Source of the DNA: a virus
Direction: 5' to 3' (one strand)
Virus record (IMG/VR): IMGVR_UViG_3300030389_002283
Location: 1 to 47,143 of that record
Length of the DNA stretch: 47,143 nt
A model generated the notes under the pieces. It made no database searches and was not told the origin of the DNA. It saw nothing but the letters and a program-made list of their open reading frames with translations. Positions 15,855 through 22,122 of this stretch are shown here, piece after piece. Position numbers and translations under genes: made by a program. Every line of letters begins with the position of its first letter. Positions within the stretch are counted from its first letter, which is position 1.

Positions 15855-17642
15855 ATGAAATTAAGAAAAGTTTTTTATGGCTTTTTGTTGGCTTTATTTT
15901 TTTGTGTGCCTCTTGCATATAACCTTAAACCATTAACAATCTTAAAACTAAAAACCTTTGACACTTTTGTTAAAGAGCAACAACCCTCTGGATATTTTAC
16001 AGTTATTGATATAACAGAGGAAGATGTGCAGAGTTTTGGTGGATATCCTTTTCCTAGAAAAATATTAGGAGAAAAAGCAGCTTTGATAATGGAGCGAGGC
16101 GCACTTGGAGTTGGTTTTGTAATTTCATTTGTGGACGCTGATGTTTTTGGTGGTGATGAACTGTTTAGGGAACAAATGAAAGCGATTCCCTCTGCGGTCA
16201 TTGCCACCTTTGAATATGATAATAAAATCTACCCAGAGCCGACAGGAGTTGTGGTGTTTGGCCAAGAGGCAGAAGGCATAAAACTTAAAGGACACATACC
16301 GACGATTGATGAGCTTTCAGGTCTGAGTCAGGGAATGGTTTCTGCACCTTTATCAGATGATGGATTAGTGCGTACGCTTCCACTCCTCTTTCAAACGCCA
16401 GATGGTTGGATTCCCACATTTGGCACACAAGTTCTAAAAACTTTGGCAGGTAGTGACACGTTTATAATTAAAACAAACGAAAGTGGTATAGAAGAAATTA
16501 CTGTCAAAGGCATACCACCAAGCAAAGTTGATAGATATGGAAGAAAGTGGATTAGTTGGGTGGAAACTCCTAAAACTACGTTACAAGAATTGGATGTTGC
16601 AGGGAAATTTGTTTTTGTTGGTATAACAGCTAAAGGTGTAATGCCACAACTTGCTACAGCGAAAGGTGAGCTTCTTTATCCTCATTACATACAAACTGCT
16701 TTAGCTGAGTCAATTTTGATTACTGATAGTCCAAATATTCCATATTGGCATTTATCATTAGAATTAGCTGTAGTTTTTTTGTCAGTGCTTTTTATTTGGC
16801 TTCTAACACAATTTTTAGGCATCACATGGGGTTTAGTATCAAGTAGTGCAATATTTTTAGGCACAGGCTATTTTGGATGGTCAATGATACAAAAAGGTCT
16901 GTTAATTGATGTAACATGGGCGCTTATAAGTAGTTTTGTGACTGGTAGTATTAGTTTTTACTTAAATTTCAGAACGCAGTATAAATTAAGACAACAAATC
17001 AAAAAACAATTTGAGCATTACTTAGACCCAAGACAAGTCAAAAGACTGCAACAAAATCCAGAGTCATTAAAACTCGGTGGAGAGAAGAAATACTGCACAT
17101 ATTTATTTACTGATGTAAGAGGTTTTACACCTTTGACAGAAAAACTTACTCCTGAGGATGTCACACTAATTATGAATAGAGTTTTAACTGTCCAAGCAAA
17201 TGCAGTTAAGAAAAATGGTGGCATGGTTGATAAATACATTGGAGATGCGATGATGGCAGTTTTCGGCGCTCCACTAAGTATTACAGAGCCAGAGGATAAA
17301 GCCATAGACACAATGATTGATATTCTTGATGGCGTAAATCTTTTGAATTATGAGTTGGAAAATGAAGGTCTGCCTACAATAAAAATTGGTGTTGGTATCA
17401 ATTCTGGAGAGTCTATTGTAGGAAATATGGGCTCAGATACTAGATTTGATTACACTTGTATTGGTGATGCTGTAAATGTTGCTGCACGTTTAGAGTCAAA
17501 TACAAAAGAGTTAGGCGTATCAAATCTTATTGGCGAAGCAACAGCAAAAAACACTACATACAAATTAGAAGAATTAGATGGTATTATGGTTAAAGGCAAA
17601 AGCCAAAAGCTGAATGTCTTTACATGGAGATTTAATTTATGA
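15855..17642 (+). CDS. CHASE2-domain class III adenylate cyclase
   Basis: A 595-residue membrane signalling enzyme, very unusual for a phage. Residues 1-22 are an N-terminal anchor, ~25-290 a periplasmic CHASE2 sensor (FTVIDITEEDVQSFGGYPFPR is typical; ends G-E-L-L-Y-P-H-Y-I-Q-T-A), ~300-375 three transmembrane helices, then a linker and the cyclase domain (~405-560). All catalytic positions are visible: metal-binding D420 (FTDVRGF) and D464 (KYIGDAMMAVFG), adenine-selecting K460 and D532 (FDYTCIGDAVN), and N541/R545 (NVAARLES). It should make cAMP from ATP. FecR genes often neighbour such cyclases in bacteria. The TGA overlaps the holin ATG, so lysis and signalling genes are coupled. Confidence 0.95.
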   Translation: MKLRKVFYGFLLALFFCVPLAYNLKPLTILKLKTFDTFVKEQQPSGYFTVIDITEEDVQSFGGYPFPRKILGEKAALIMERGALGVGFVISFVDADVFGGDELFREQMKAIPSAVIATFEYDNKIYPEPTGVVVFGQEAEGIKLKGHIPTIDELSGLSQGMVSAPLSDDGLVRTLPLLFQTPDGWIPTFGTQVLKTLAGSDTFIIKTNESGIEEITVKGIPPSKVDRYGRKWISWVETPKTTLQELDVAGKFVFVGITAKGVMPQLATAKGELLYPHYIQTALAESILITDSPNIPYWHLSLELAVVFLSVLFIWLLTQFLGITWGLVSSSAIFLGTGYFGWSMIQKGLLIDVTWALISSFVTGSISFYLNFRTQYKLRQQIKKQFEHYLDPRQVKRLQQNPESLKLGGEKKYCTYLFTDVRGFTPLTEKLTPEDVTLIMNRVLTVQANAVKKNGGMVDKYIGDAMMAVFGAPLSITEPEDKAIDTMIDILDGVNLLNYELENEGLPTIKIGVGINSGESIVGNMGSDTRFDYTCIGDAVNVAARLESNTKELGVSNLIGEATAKNTTYKLEELDGIMVKGKSQKLNVFTWRFNL

Positions 17643-18118
17643 AAAAATTATTACAAGGCGTATTAGGAGCAGTAGCGCCAACAATTGGGACTGCGCTTGG
17701 TGGTCCAATGGGTGGCATGGCTGCTAAAATGATTGCAGAGAAATTAGGCCTACCCAACTCAAATCCAAAAACTATTGAATCAGCAATGAGCAATATTTCA
17801 CGTGAGGATGCTATGAAGTTGAAAGAAGCTGAGTTGGAATTTGATGCACAAATGAAGCAAATGGACGTTGATATTTTTGCTTTAGAGGCACAAGAAAAAG
17901 AAAGTGCAAGAAAGTATTTTTCTAAGGATTGGACAGCGAGAGTAATTGGAGTTGCGACTATCGGTGGATTTTTGGGTTATATATTTTTGGTTACACTACA
18001 ACCACCAGAGCAAAACTCAGAAGCCTTAATCAATCTAGTTCTAGGTTATCTTGGTGGCTTAGCAAGTGCTATTATTTCTTTTTATTTTGGAGCATCACAA
18101 TCTAATAACAAAGATTGA
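17639..18118 (+). CDS. Holin, GTA three-TM type
   Basis: A 159-residue protein with a Gly/Ala-rich amphipathic or membrane N-terminus (GVLGAVAPTIGTALGGPMGG), a charged helix (KLKEAELEFDAQMKQMD) and two C-terminal transmembrane helices (ARVIGVATIGGFLGYIFLV and LINLVLGYLGGLASAIISFY). SARKYFSKDWTARVIG before the first helix is typical of the holin family found in gene transfer agents. It begins the lysis group: holin, small membrane protein, nuclease, endolysin. Confidence 0.85.
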   Translation: MKKLLQGVLGAVAPTIGTALGGPMGGMAAKMIAEKLGLPNSNPKTIESAMSNISREDAMKLKEAELEFDAQMKQMDVDIFALEAQEKESARKYFSKDWTARVIGVATIGGFLGYIFLVTLQPPEQNSEALINLVLGYLGGLASAIISFYFGASQSNNKD

Positions 18119-18136
18119 TTTTGTAATTTGTGTAGC

Positions 18137-18153
18137 GTAAACTCAGGTAAACT
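18137..18153 (+). repeat. Direct repeat GTAAACT x2 before small lysis gene
   Basis: GTAAACT occurs at 18137-18143 and 18147-18153, a ten-base (one helical turn) period, between the holin stop and the AAGGAG ribosome site of the next gene. It could be a binding site, or chance in AT-rich DNA. Confidence 0.35.
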
Positions 18154-18167
18154 ACATAAGGAGTAGC

Positions 18168-18314
18168 ATGGACTTTTTTATAGGATTTATTTTAATATCT
18201 ATTGCCATTGTTGCAATAATCTGGAAATACAAGCCTGAATGGTTAGATTTAGTGAAATCTTTTTTTATTGAAAAATTTAGTTTCTTGAAAAAAGAAAAGA
18301 AAAGTAAAAAATAA
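18168..18314 (+). CDS. Small single-TM protein in lysis module
   Basis: A 48-residue protein with an N-terminal membrane helix (FFIGFILISIAIVAIIW) and a very basic end rich in Lys (KKEKKSKK). A strong AAGGAG site precedes ATG 18168. Its TAA overlaps the nuclease start (TAATG). The N-in-membrane, C-basic plan and its place between holin and endolysin suggest a lysis accessory such as a pinholin-like or spanin-like peptide; no motif proves this. Confidence 0.65.
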   Translation: MDFFIGFILISIAIVAIIWKYKPEWLDLVKSFFIEKFSFLKKEKKSKK

Positions 18315-18679
18315 TGTCTAAGCCATTTTTTTATAACTGCAATTTAGTCAAAGTTGTAGATGGAGATACCATAGACGTTGATGTTGATTTAGGCTTTGAT
18401 TGTTGGCTTCGCAATAAAAGAGTACGTCTGATGGGTATAGATACACCTGAGTCAAGAACAAGAAATCTCAAAGAGAAAGCATTAGGTCTAGCTGCAAAGG
18501 ATAGACTGATTGAGCTTTGTGGCAAAAAACTTAGGCTTCAATCACAAGGTACAGACAAATATGGCAGGATTTTAGGAGTGCCATATACAATTGATGGCCT
18601 TGATATTTGCAATATCTTAGTTGAAGAATCTCATGCAGTTCCATATTATGGTGGCAAAAAAACACATATCTGGGGATAG
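18314..18679 (+). CDS. Thermonuclease (staphylococcal nuclease fold)
   Basis: A 121-residue SNase-like nuclease. Signature segments are VVDGDTIDVDVDLGF (Ca-binding Asp), RVRLMGIDTPESR (catalytic Arg and Glu region), and GTDKYGRILG with a final Arg. No signal peptide, so it acts in the cytoplasm or after lysis. It probably degrades host DNA or scavenges nucleotides. It lies between two lysis genes. Confidence 0.9.
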   Translation: MSKPFFYNCNLVKVVDGDTIDVDVDLGFDCWLRNKRVRLMGIDTPESRTRNLKEKALGLAAKDRLIELCGKKLRLQSQGTDKYGRILGVPYTIDGLDICNILVEESHAVPYYGGKKTHIWG

Positions 18680-18680
18680 A

Positions 18681-19139
18681 ATGAAAAAAACATATATGAA
18701 AATATCTGAGGAAGGTAAATCGTTAATAAAAAAATTTGAGGGCTGTGAGCTTAAGGCTTACAAATGCCCTGCAGGAAAATGGACAATTGGATTTGGCCAC
18801 GTAAAAAATGTTAAAGAGGGTGATGAGTGGTCACAATCTCATGCAGAGCATATGCTTGATGTTGAGCTTGAGGAATATGAGGGCTACATAAATGATATGG
18901 TAGATATGCAATTAAATCAAAATCAATTTGATGCACTCGTTGCATGGATATACAATCTTGGTCCATCAAACTTCCGAACGAGTACATTAAGAAAAAAACT
19001 GACACCTGAAACCATCTCAGAAGTGCCATATGAGATTAAAAGGTGGAACAAAGCAAATGGCAAAACATTAGATGGATTAATAAGGCGCAGAGAGGCCGAG
19101 TCACTTTTGTTTCAAAAAAAGGCTTGGGAACATATTTAA
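18681..19139 (+). CDS. Endolysin, GH24 lysozyme family
   Basis: From ATG 18681 (GGGGATAG upstream; the longer in-frame start lies inside the nuclease gene) the protein is 152 residues. It has ISEEGKSLIKKFEG, then Y-K-C-P-A-G-K-W-T-I-G-F-G-H, and later LNQNQFDALVAWIYNLGPSN and LIRRREAESLLF, all typical of GH24 endolysins that cut peptidoglycan glycan strands. The spacing E20, C29, T35 equals T4 lysozyme E11, D20, T26, so Cys replaces the usual Asp. The absence of a signal peptide means it depends on the holin at 17639. Confidence 0.92.
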   Translation: MKKTYMKISEEGKSLIKKFEGCELKAYKCPAGKWTIGFGHVKNVKEGDEWSQSHAEHMLDVELEEYEGYINDMVDMQLNQNQFDALVAWIYNLGPSNFRTSTLRKKLTPETISEVPYEIKRWNKANGKTLDGLIRRREAESLLFQKKAWEHI

Positions 19140-19369
19140 TGGCACTAAGCAAAGTTCAAACCAAAAGACTAGGTGTATTACTTGCTACTATGTTTAAAGA
19201 AGATATACCCAAAGAACAAATAGAGCAGAGTGTTAAAGAAGGCTATATTGAAGTTGATAATGATGAAATAAAACTTTCATCAAAAGGCATGGACGAAAAG
19301 AATAGACTTTGCACTCTTGCAGGTTTGAATATTAAGTATCAATCAGAAACAAAAAGTGGAAGGGAGTAA
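19139..19369 (+). CDS. Hypothetical small protein
   Basis: A 76-residue protein whose ATG overlaps the endolysin TAA. It looks like a small winged-helix or helical domain (KVQTKRLGVLLATMFKED, EQIEQSVKEGYIEVDNDEIK, LSSKGMDEKNRL), the layout resembling a short wHTH with a Gly turn. No family recognised. It is the last late gene; its end lies in an inverted repeat. Confidence 0.65.
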   Translation: MALSKVQTKRLGVLLATMFKEDIPKEQIEQSVKEGYIEVDNDEIKLSSKGMDEKNRLCTLAGLNIKYQSETKSGRE

Positions 19370-19419
19370 TGAAAGATATCTCATACTATCATCTATATTT
19401 AGGGAACTCTCCCTTCCAC
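19356..19419. terminator. Inverted repeat at the convergent late/early gene ends
   Basis: GTGGAAGGGAG (19356-19366) pairs perfectly with CTCCCTTCCAC (19409-19419) across a 42-base loop. It sits where the rightward late genes meet the leftward early genes (last gene ends 19445), so it may act as a two-way terminator or 3' end stabiliser. The long loop and lack of a strong U tract make it an unusual terminator. A 24-codon ORF at 19369-19443 within it is probably not real. Confidence 0.5.
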
Positions 19420-19444
19420 AAAAAGGTTAATAAATACAATTAAC

Positions 19445-19552
19445 TTATAACCCATTTTTTTCATTGTTGCAAATCTGCGCTTTAGTAGTTTTGGCAAATA
19501 GGCACTCTGCTAACAAAACAAAAAGCGCTAGAGGTAAAAAAATTTCAAACAT
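19445..19552 (-). CDS. Tiny membrane protein
   Basis: A 35-residue ORF on the minus strand: MFEIFLPLALFVLLAECLFA gives one hydrophobic helix or signal-like segment, followed by KTTKAQICNNEK. It starts five bases after the stop of the preceding tiny ORF and ends the leftward early block. Function unknown; support comes from gene-like spacing and hydrophobicity. Confidence 0.45.
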   Translation of the reverse strand: MFEIFLPLALFVLLAECLFAKTTKAQICNNEKNGL

Positions 19553-19556
19553 AAAT

Positions 19557-19652
19557 TCAATCCCACATACTTGGTGGTGGTGGCTCATTATCATCAAACA
19601 AAACTACCCACAAAAGATAGCTGCCAATAATAAACCAAACTATATCAGGCAT
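19557..19652 (-). CDS. Tiny membrane protein
   Basis: A 31-residue ORF whose ATG overlaps the TAA of the gene before it (TAATG), the same junction used throughout this genome. MPDIVWFIIGSYLLWVVLFD is a single membrane helix; the tail has four prolines in a row. Function unknown. Confidence 0.45.
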   Translation of the reverse strand: MPDIVWFIIGSYLLWVVLFDDNEPPPPSMWD

Positions 19653-19861
19653 TAAAATCCTTTAATTCTTTTGTGTCCATATTGCCTTTCAAACATTCTT
19701 TCTTTTTCAACTTGTGTGTATTTCACTACACCAAAGTTGCTATCAAGTTCGGCCTCAGCATCAGCTAACATAGACCAATTTACAAAATTTGTTTCATGGC
19801 TTGCAGTCATGTCGTAAACAAATCTTTTTCCCAGTATGCAGTTTTTATCAGCTACTAACAT
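19652..19861 (-). CDS. Hypothetical small protein
   Basis: A 69-residue soluble protein (MLVADKNCILGKRFVYDMTA, ending in FERQYGHKRIKGF) with GGAGGAG just upstream of its ATG. No recognised family. It is one of a string of small leftward genes that are probably early host-takeover factors. Confidence 0.65.
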   Translation of the reverse strand: MLVADKNCILGKRFVYDMTASHETNFVNWSMLADAEAELDSNFGVVKYTQVEKERMFERQYGHKRIKGF

Positions 19862-19870
19862 ATCTCCTCC

Positions 19871-20059
19871 TTAATCATATTTGTAATCCATCAGTATTCT
19901 AAAACCCTCACTAAGACTACATTTTTCTCTTTTTCTGATTATGCGTTCAGCTTCATCAAATAAAGAGTGTCCTCTTTTATTATACTTGACTGACTTTGTT
20001 TTGTGGTAGCGTTCCATACATTTATCAGCAAGTCTTATTAACCTTTCTAATCTGTCCAT
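19871..20059 (-). CDS. Hypothetical small basic protein
   Basis: A 62-residue, strongly helical and basic protein (LERLIRLADKCMERYHKTKS, DEAERIIRKREKCS). It starts two bases after the stop of the upstream membrane-protein ORF. Function unknown. Confidence 0.6.
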   Translation of the reverse strand: MDRLERLIRLADKCMERYHKTKSVKYNKRGHSLFDEAERIIRKREKCSLSEGFRILMDYKYD

Positions 20060-20061
20060 AA

Positions 20062-20220
20062 TTACAAACTAAACATAAAAATTATCATTACATAAAATCC
20101 AAATAGGATAAATATAGTAGTAATAATGTAATACATAAGCTCTAACACAAAGGCAATCTCATCAGAGTACCTTTCTATAAAATCCCTCGTTGGTGATTTT
20201 CTACGCTCATACCATCTCAT
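20062..20220 (-). CDS. Small membrane protein
   Basis: A 52-residue ORF in the space between two called genes, with a GGGAGATGAA ribosome site before ATG. A basic N-terminus (MRWYERRKSPTRDFIERY) is followed by a hydrophobic segment of about 30 residues (LMYYIITTIFILFGFYVMII and onward). Likely a membrane peptide acting on the host; function unknown. Confidence 0.55.
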   Translation of the reverse strand: MRWYERRKSPTRDFIERYSDEIAFVLELMYYIITTIFILFGFYVMIIFMFSL

Positions 20221-20229
20221 TTCATCTCC

Positions 20230-20529
20230 CTAATGTATTGTTTTTTTACCAAGCTCAATTTCAGCCAAATGATTTGTAAGTTGCATTTCTTTAAACCTAA
20301 GGTACTCTCTCAATAACTCAGGAGCATAATACTTAGGACATTTGTGGTCACTAAGATATTGCACAATACCGATTATTAAAGTTTTCCATTTTTGCGCTGC
20401 CTCTGGCCTACCTTCTTGACCTTCATTAACTCGCCATTTTTCATTAACAATCCACTCAACGTCTGCTTTATCAACGTAGTTTTCAAGATGTTTAAAATCT
20501 TCTTTTTTCATATCATCTAAATTTAACAT
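20230..20529 (-). CDS. Hypothetical protein
   Basis: A 99-residue helical protein (DDMKKEDFKHLENYVDKADV; AAQKWKTLIIGIVQYLSDHK; PELLREYLRFKEMQLTNHLA). No motif recognised. Separated by two bases from the DUF2958 gene upstream and by nine from the membrane-peptide gene downstream, so co-transcribed. Confidence 0.65.
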   Translation of the reverse strand: MLNLDDMKKEDFKHLENYVDKADVEWIVNEKWRVNEGQEGRPEAAQKWKTLIIGIVQYLSDHKCPKYYAPELLREYLRFKEMQLTNHLAEIELGKKTIH

Positions 20530-20531
20530 AA

Positions 20532-20885
20532 TTAAAACTCAATAGACCCTGCACAACGTGCTTTTTCGTAATACTGCATTAAAGTAAACTCAGGCTTCCA
20601 ATACATATCTCGCTCAATCATTGGTATGTGTCCAAGACGTAATTGACCTTCAAGCTCAGCAAGTGAAACATAACCTAGCTCTGGAAAGCCTTGTCCTAAA
20701 TCGCACAATCCAAACAGCACAATATCTTCACTTGAAACTTTGCTAGCTGCAGTATTTATTTCGGACAACAACCAAGTACCACTTCCATAGGCATTGAATA
20801 ACTTTAAATAAGGCACTCGTTTGTATTCAGGTTTAGCCATATTTGACCATAACTTTCTTTCAATTTCTTTAGTAATTAATTTCAT
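20532..20885 (-). CDS. DUF2958-family protein
   Basis: A 117-residue protein matching DUF2958: start MKLITKEIERKLWS, then YLKLFNAYGSGTWLLSEI, DIVLFGLCDLGQGFPELGYVS, and LPIERD-like HIPMIERDMYWKP. These proteins are common on phages and plasmids; function unknown. Its ATG overlaps the TAA of the upstream small gene, which has nearly the same first dozen codons, suggesting local duplication. Confidence 0.82.
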   Translation of the reverse strand: MKLITKEIERKLWSNMAKPEYKRVPYLKLFNAYGSGTWLLSEINTAASKVSSEDIVLFGLCDLGQGFPELGYVSLAELEGQLRLGHIPMIERDMYWKPEFTLMQYYEKARCAGSIEF

Positions 20886-21055
20886 TATGCGTATCTCTCG
20901 CTTAGTAATTTGTTTACAAAGATTAATTGATTTTCTCTTTCTTGGTCAGTCAACACTTTAGACTTTTTAGAAAGCACACATCTTTTGTAGCCTTCAAGAG
21001 CCTCAGTACTGGACTCTGATAATAACTTTCTTTCAATTTCAGTAATTAATTTCAT
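20885..21055 (-). CDS. Small protein with DUF2958-like N-terminus (duplicate)
   Basis: A 56-residue ORF lying between two called genes; its TAA overlaps the DUF2958 ATG. It begins MKLITEIERKLL, almost identical to the DUF2958 start MKLITKEIERKL, but continues with an unrelated helical sequence (GYKRCVLSKKSKVLTDQERE). Probably made by duplication of the 5' end of the neighbour or by recombination. Function unknown. Confidence 0.6.
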   Translation of the reverse strand: MKLITEIERKLLSESSTEALEGYKRCVLSKKSKVLTDQERENQLIFVNKLLSERYA

Positions 21056-21064
21056 AATACCACC

Positions 21065-21358
21065 TTAAAATATAACTTCCTCTTTAGTAATTTTGCCATA
21101 AGAGTACCAAGTACCGACAATAGCCTGACTACCTTCCCACTCCTGCAAAATAGGACAAGACGTTAATTCTTCAATAGTAGCTTTACCATCCGATATGGTG
21201 GAAATATTCTCATCAATAAGTTTATGGTAAAGGTCTGCAAAATTATCAATCAACTCATGTGCAGCATCCTCGGACTCTACAAAGCCAATCAATATCTTTT
21301 TATACTCTGCTGTTTCTAGCTCTAGTTTTAGCGTACGAACGGAATCAATATTTTTCAT
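21065..21358 (-). CDS. Hypothetical acidic early protein
   Basis: A 97-residue acidic helical protein (LKLELETAEYKKILIGFVES; HELIDNFADLYHKLIDEN). The ATG at 21358 is chosen because GGAGG lies seven bases before it; an upstream ATG would put that ribosome site inside the gene. It is the first gene of the lower part of the leftward block and lies behind a promoter region with an ATTCC-N5-GGAAT palindrome. Confidence 0.7.
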   Translation of the reverse strand: MKNIDSVRTLKLELETAEYKKILIGFVESEDAAHELIDNFADLYHKLIDENISTISDGKATIEELTSCPILQEWEGSQAIVGTWYSYGKITKEEVIF

Positions 21359-21421
21359 TTTACCTCCAGTCAATTTCATTAGTACTATCTTCTCTTTTTA
21401 TCCAACAAAAGACAAATTTTT
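21359..21421 (-). promoter_or_regulatory. Early leftward promoter and leader
   Basis: Read on the minus strand this has AAATTTGTCTT (-35-like), an A/T spacer, GATAGTACTAATG and TTGACTGGAGG leading to the ATG at 21358. The same elements recur in the same order before 21751 and 33194. The exact -10 cannot be fixed by eye. Confidence 0.55.
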
Positions 21422-21436
21422 ATTCCTTTAAGGAAT
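21422..21436. promoter_or_regulatory. Candidate operator ATTCC-TTTAA-GGAAT
   Basis: A perfect palindrome, extending to TTATTCC/GGAATAA, just upstream of the -35-like element of the promoter for 21358. An identical-arm palindrome lies at 24740-24754, and a degenerate one at 33265-33279. All three are in early promoter regions, as expected for a phage repressor site. Confidence 0.55.
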
Positions 21437-21445
21437 AACACAAAA

Positions 21446-21463
21446 GGGTAGCCGAAGCTACCC
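21446..21463 (-). terminator. Intrinsic terminator with UUCG tetraloop
   Basis: On the minus strand, GGGTAGC-TTCG-GCTACCC followed by TTTTGTG. The stem includes the TAG stop codon of the gene ending at 21458, so transcription stops right at the gene end before the next promoter. Confidence 0.85.
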
Positions 21464-21751
21464 TGCAACTGCCTCCCTTTTTTCTTTTCTAAGCCTATTG
21501 ACTTTGTTTATAAGAGGCTTGTTATCAGTCCACCATAGTTGGTAATCAGCAAGTTCAGTCCAATCTTCTTTGAAGATGCCTTGCAGCTGATTGTAAACCT
21601 TATGCATAAGGTCTAGCTCGTCAACAATGTCCTTCTCTTGAATAGAGAAGTGTTTTAAGTAGTCATCTAATTTCACCTTTTTTCCGATGGCCTTAGAATT
21701 ACGTATGTATTGTAGCTTGGCTACAAAGTCATTCAAATCGTCAATTTTCAT
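21458..21751 (-). CDS. Hypothetical early protein
   Basis: A 97-residue charged helical protein (NDFVAKLQYIRNSKAIGKK; DELDLMHKVYNQLQGIFKED). ATG 21751 has GGAGG seven bases upstream. It ends in an intrinsic terminator and has its own promoter-like leader, so it forms a single-gene transcription unit. Its leader resembles that of the gene at 21358, but the protein sequences do not obviously match. Function unknown. Confidence 0.7.
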   Translation of the reverse strand: MKIDDLNDFVAKLQYIRNSKAIGKKVKLDDYLKHFSIQEKDIVDELDLMHKVYNQLQGIFKEDWTELADYQLWWTDNKPLINKVNRLRKEKREAVAG

Positions 21752-21807
21752 TTTACCTCCAATCAACATTAGCTAGATTGTCTAACACTTAGCAAACTAA
21801 GACAAAT
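21752..21807 (-). promoter_or_regulatory. Early leftward promoter and leader
   Basis: Minus-strand AAATTTGTCTT, then GACAATCTAGCTAATG and TTGATTGGAGG before ATG 21751. It shares its -35-like box, C-T-A-A-T-G element and ribosome site with the leader at 21359-21421 but has no ATTCC palindrome. Confidence 0.5.
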
Positions 21808-22122
21808 TTAAAAAAGGCTCTCTGACCACGAGTCATTTATGCAATTGTTATACAAAGCAGATTGTTTTTGTCCTGCATATTTGTCACCTAAGTAATGTTC
21901 AAAAAATTTAAACTCATCTCCCCATTTAGTATGTAGCTCTGTGTGGTGTTTGAAACATAAAGGCACAACGTGTTCGTCACCTGACCTCATGCCAAGTCCT
22001 CTTTTCTTGTCTTTTGGTTTTAGTAAATGATGCACCTGTACTGGTCTGGTATTACATATCATGCAAGGGCGCTGCGCAATTAATTCCAAATACTCTCTAT
22101 TTTCATTTCTTTTTTTTGGCAT
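21808..22122 (-). CDS. HNH endonuclease
   Basis: A 104-residue protein from ATG 22122 (a TTG at 22137 would add five residues). It has paired Cys C-M-I-C-N, VQVHHLLKP, and HVVPLCFKHHTELH, the zinc-binding and catalytic pattern of HNH nucleases. Downstream it keeps a short helical tail. It may aid packaging, recombination or homing; it is not next to the terminase, so a recombination role is more likely. Confidence 0.88.
   Translation of the reverse strand: MPKKRNENREYLELIAQRPCMICNTRPVQVHHLLKPKDKKRGLGMRSGDEHVVPLCFKHHTELHTKWGDEFKFFEHYLGDKYAGQKQSALYNNCINDSWSESLF

Noticed and set aside
19369-19443. 24-codon ORF (MKDISYYHLYLG...) overlapping the previous stop
   Set aside because: Very short and located inside a strong inverted repeat; more likely the loop of a transcription end structure.
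19464-19655. 63-codon + strand frame with a W-W-W-W run
   Set aside because: It lies opposite two tidy minus-strand small ORFs, and the Trp run is the antisense of their Pro codons.
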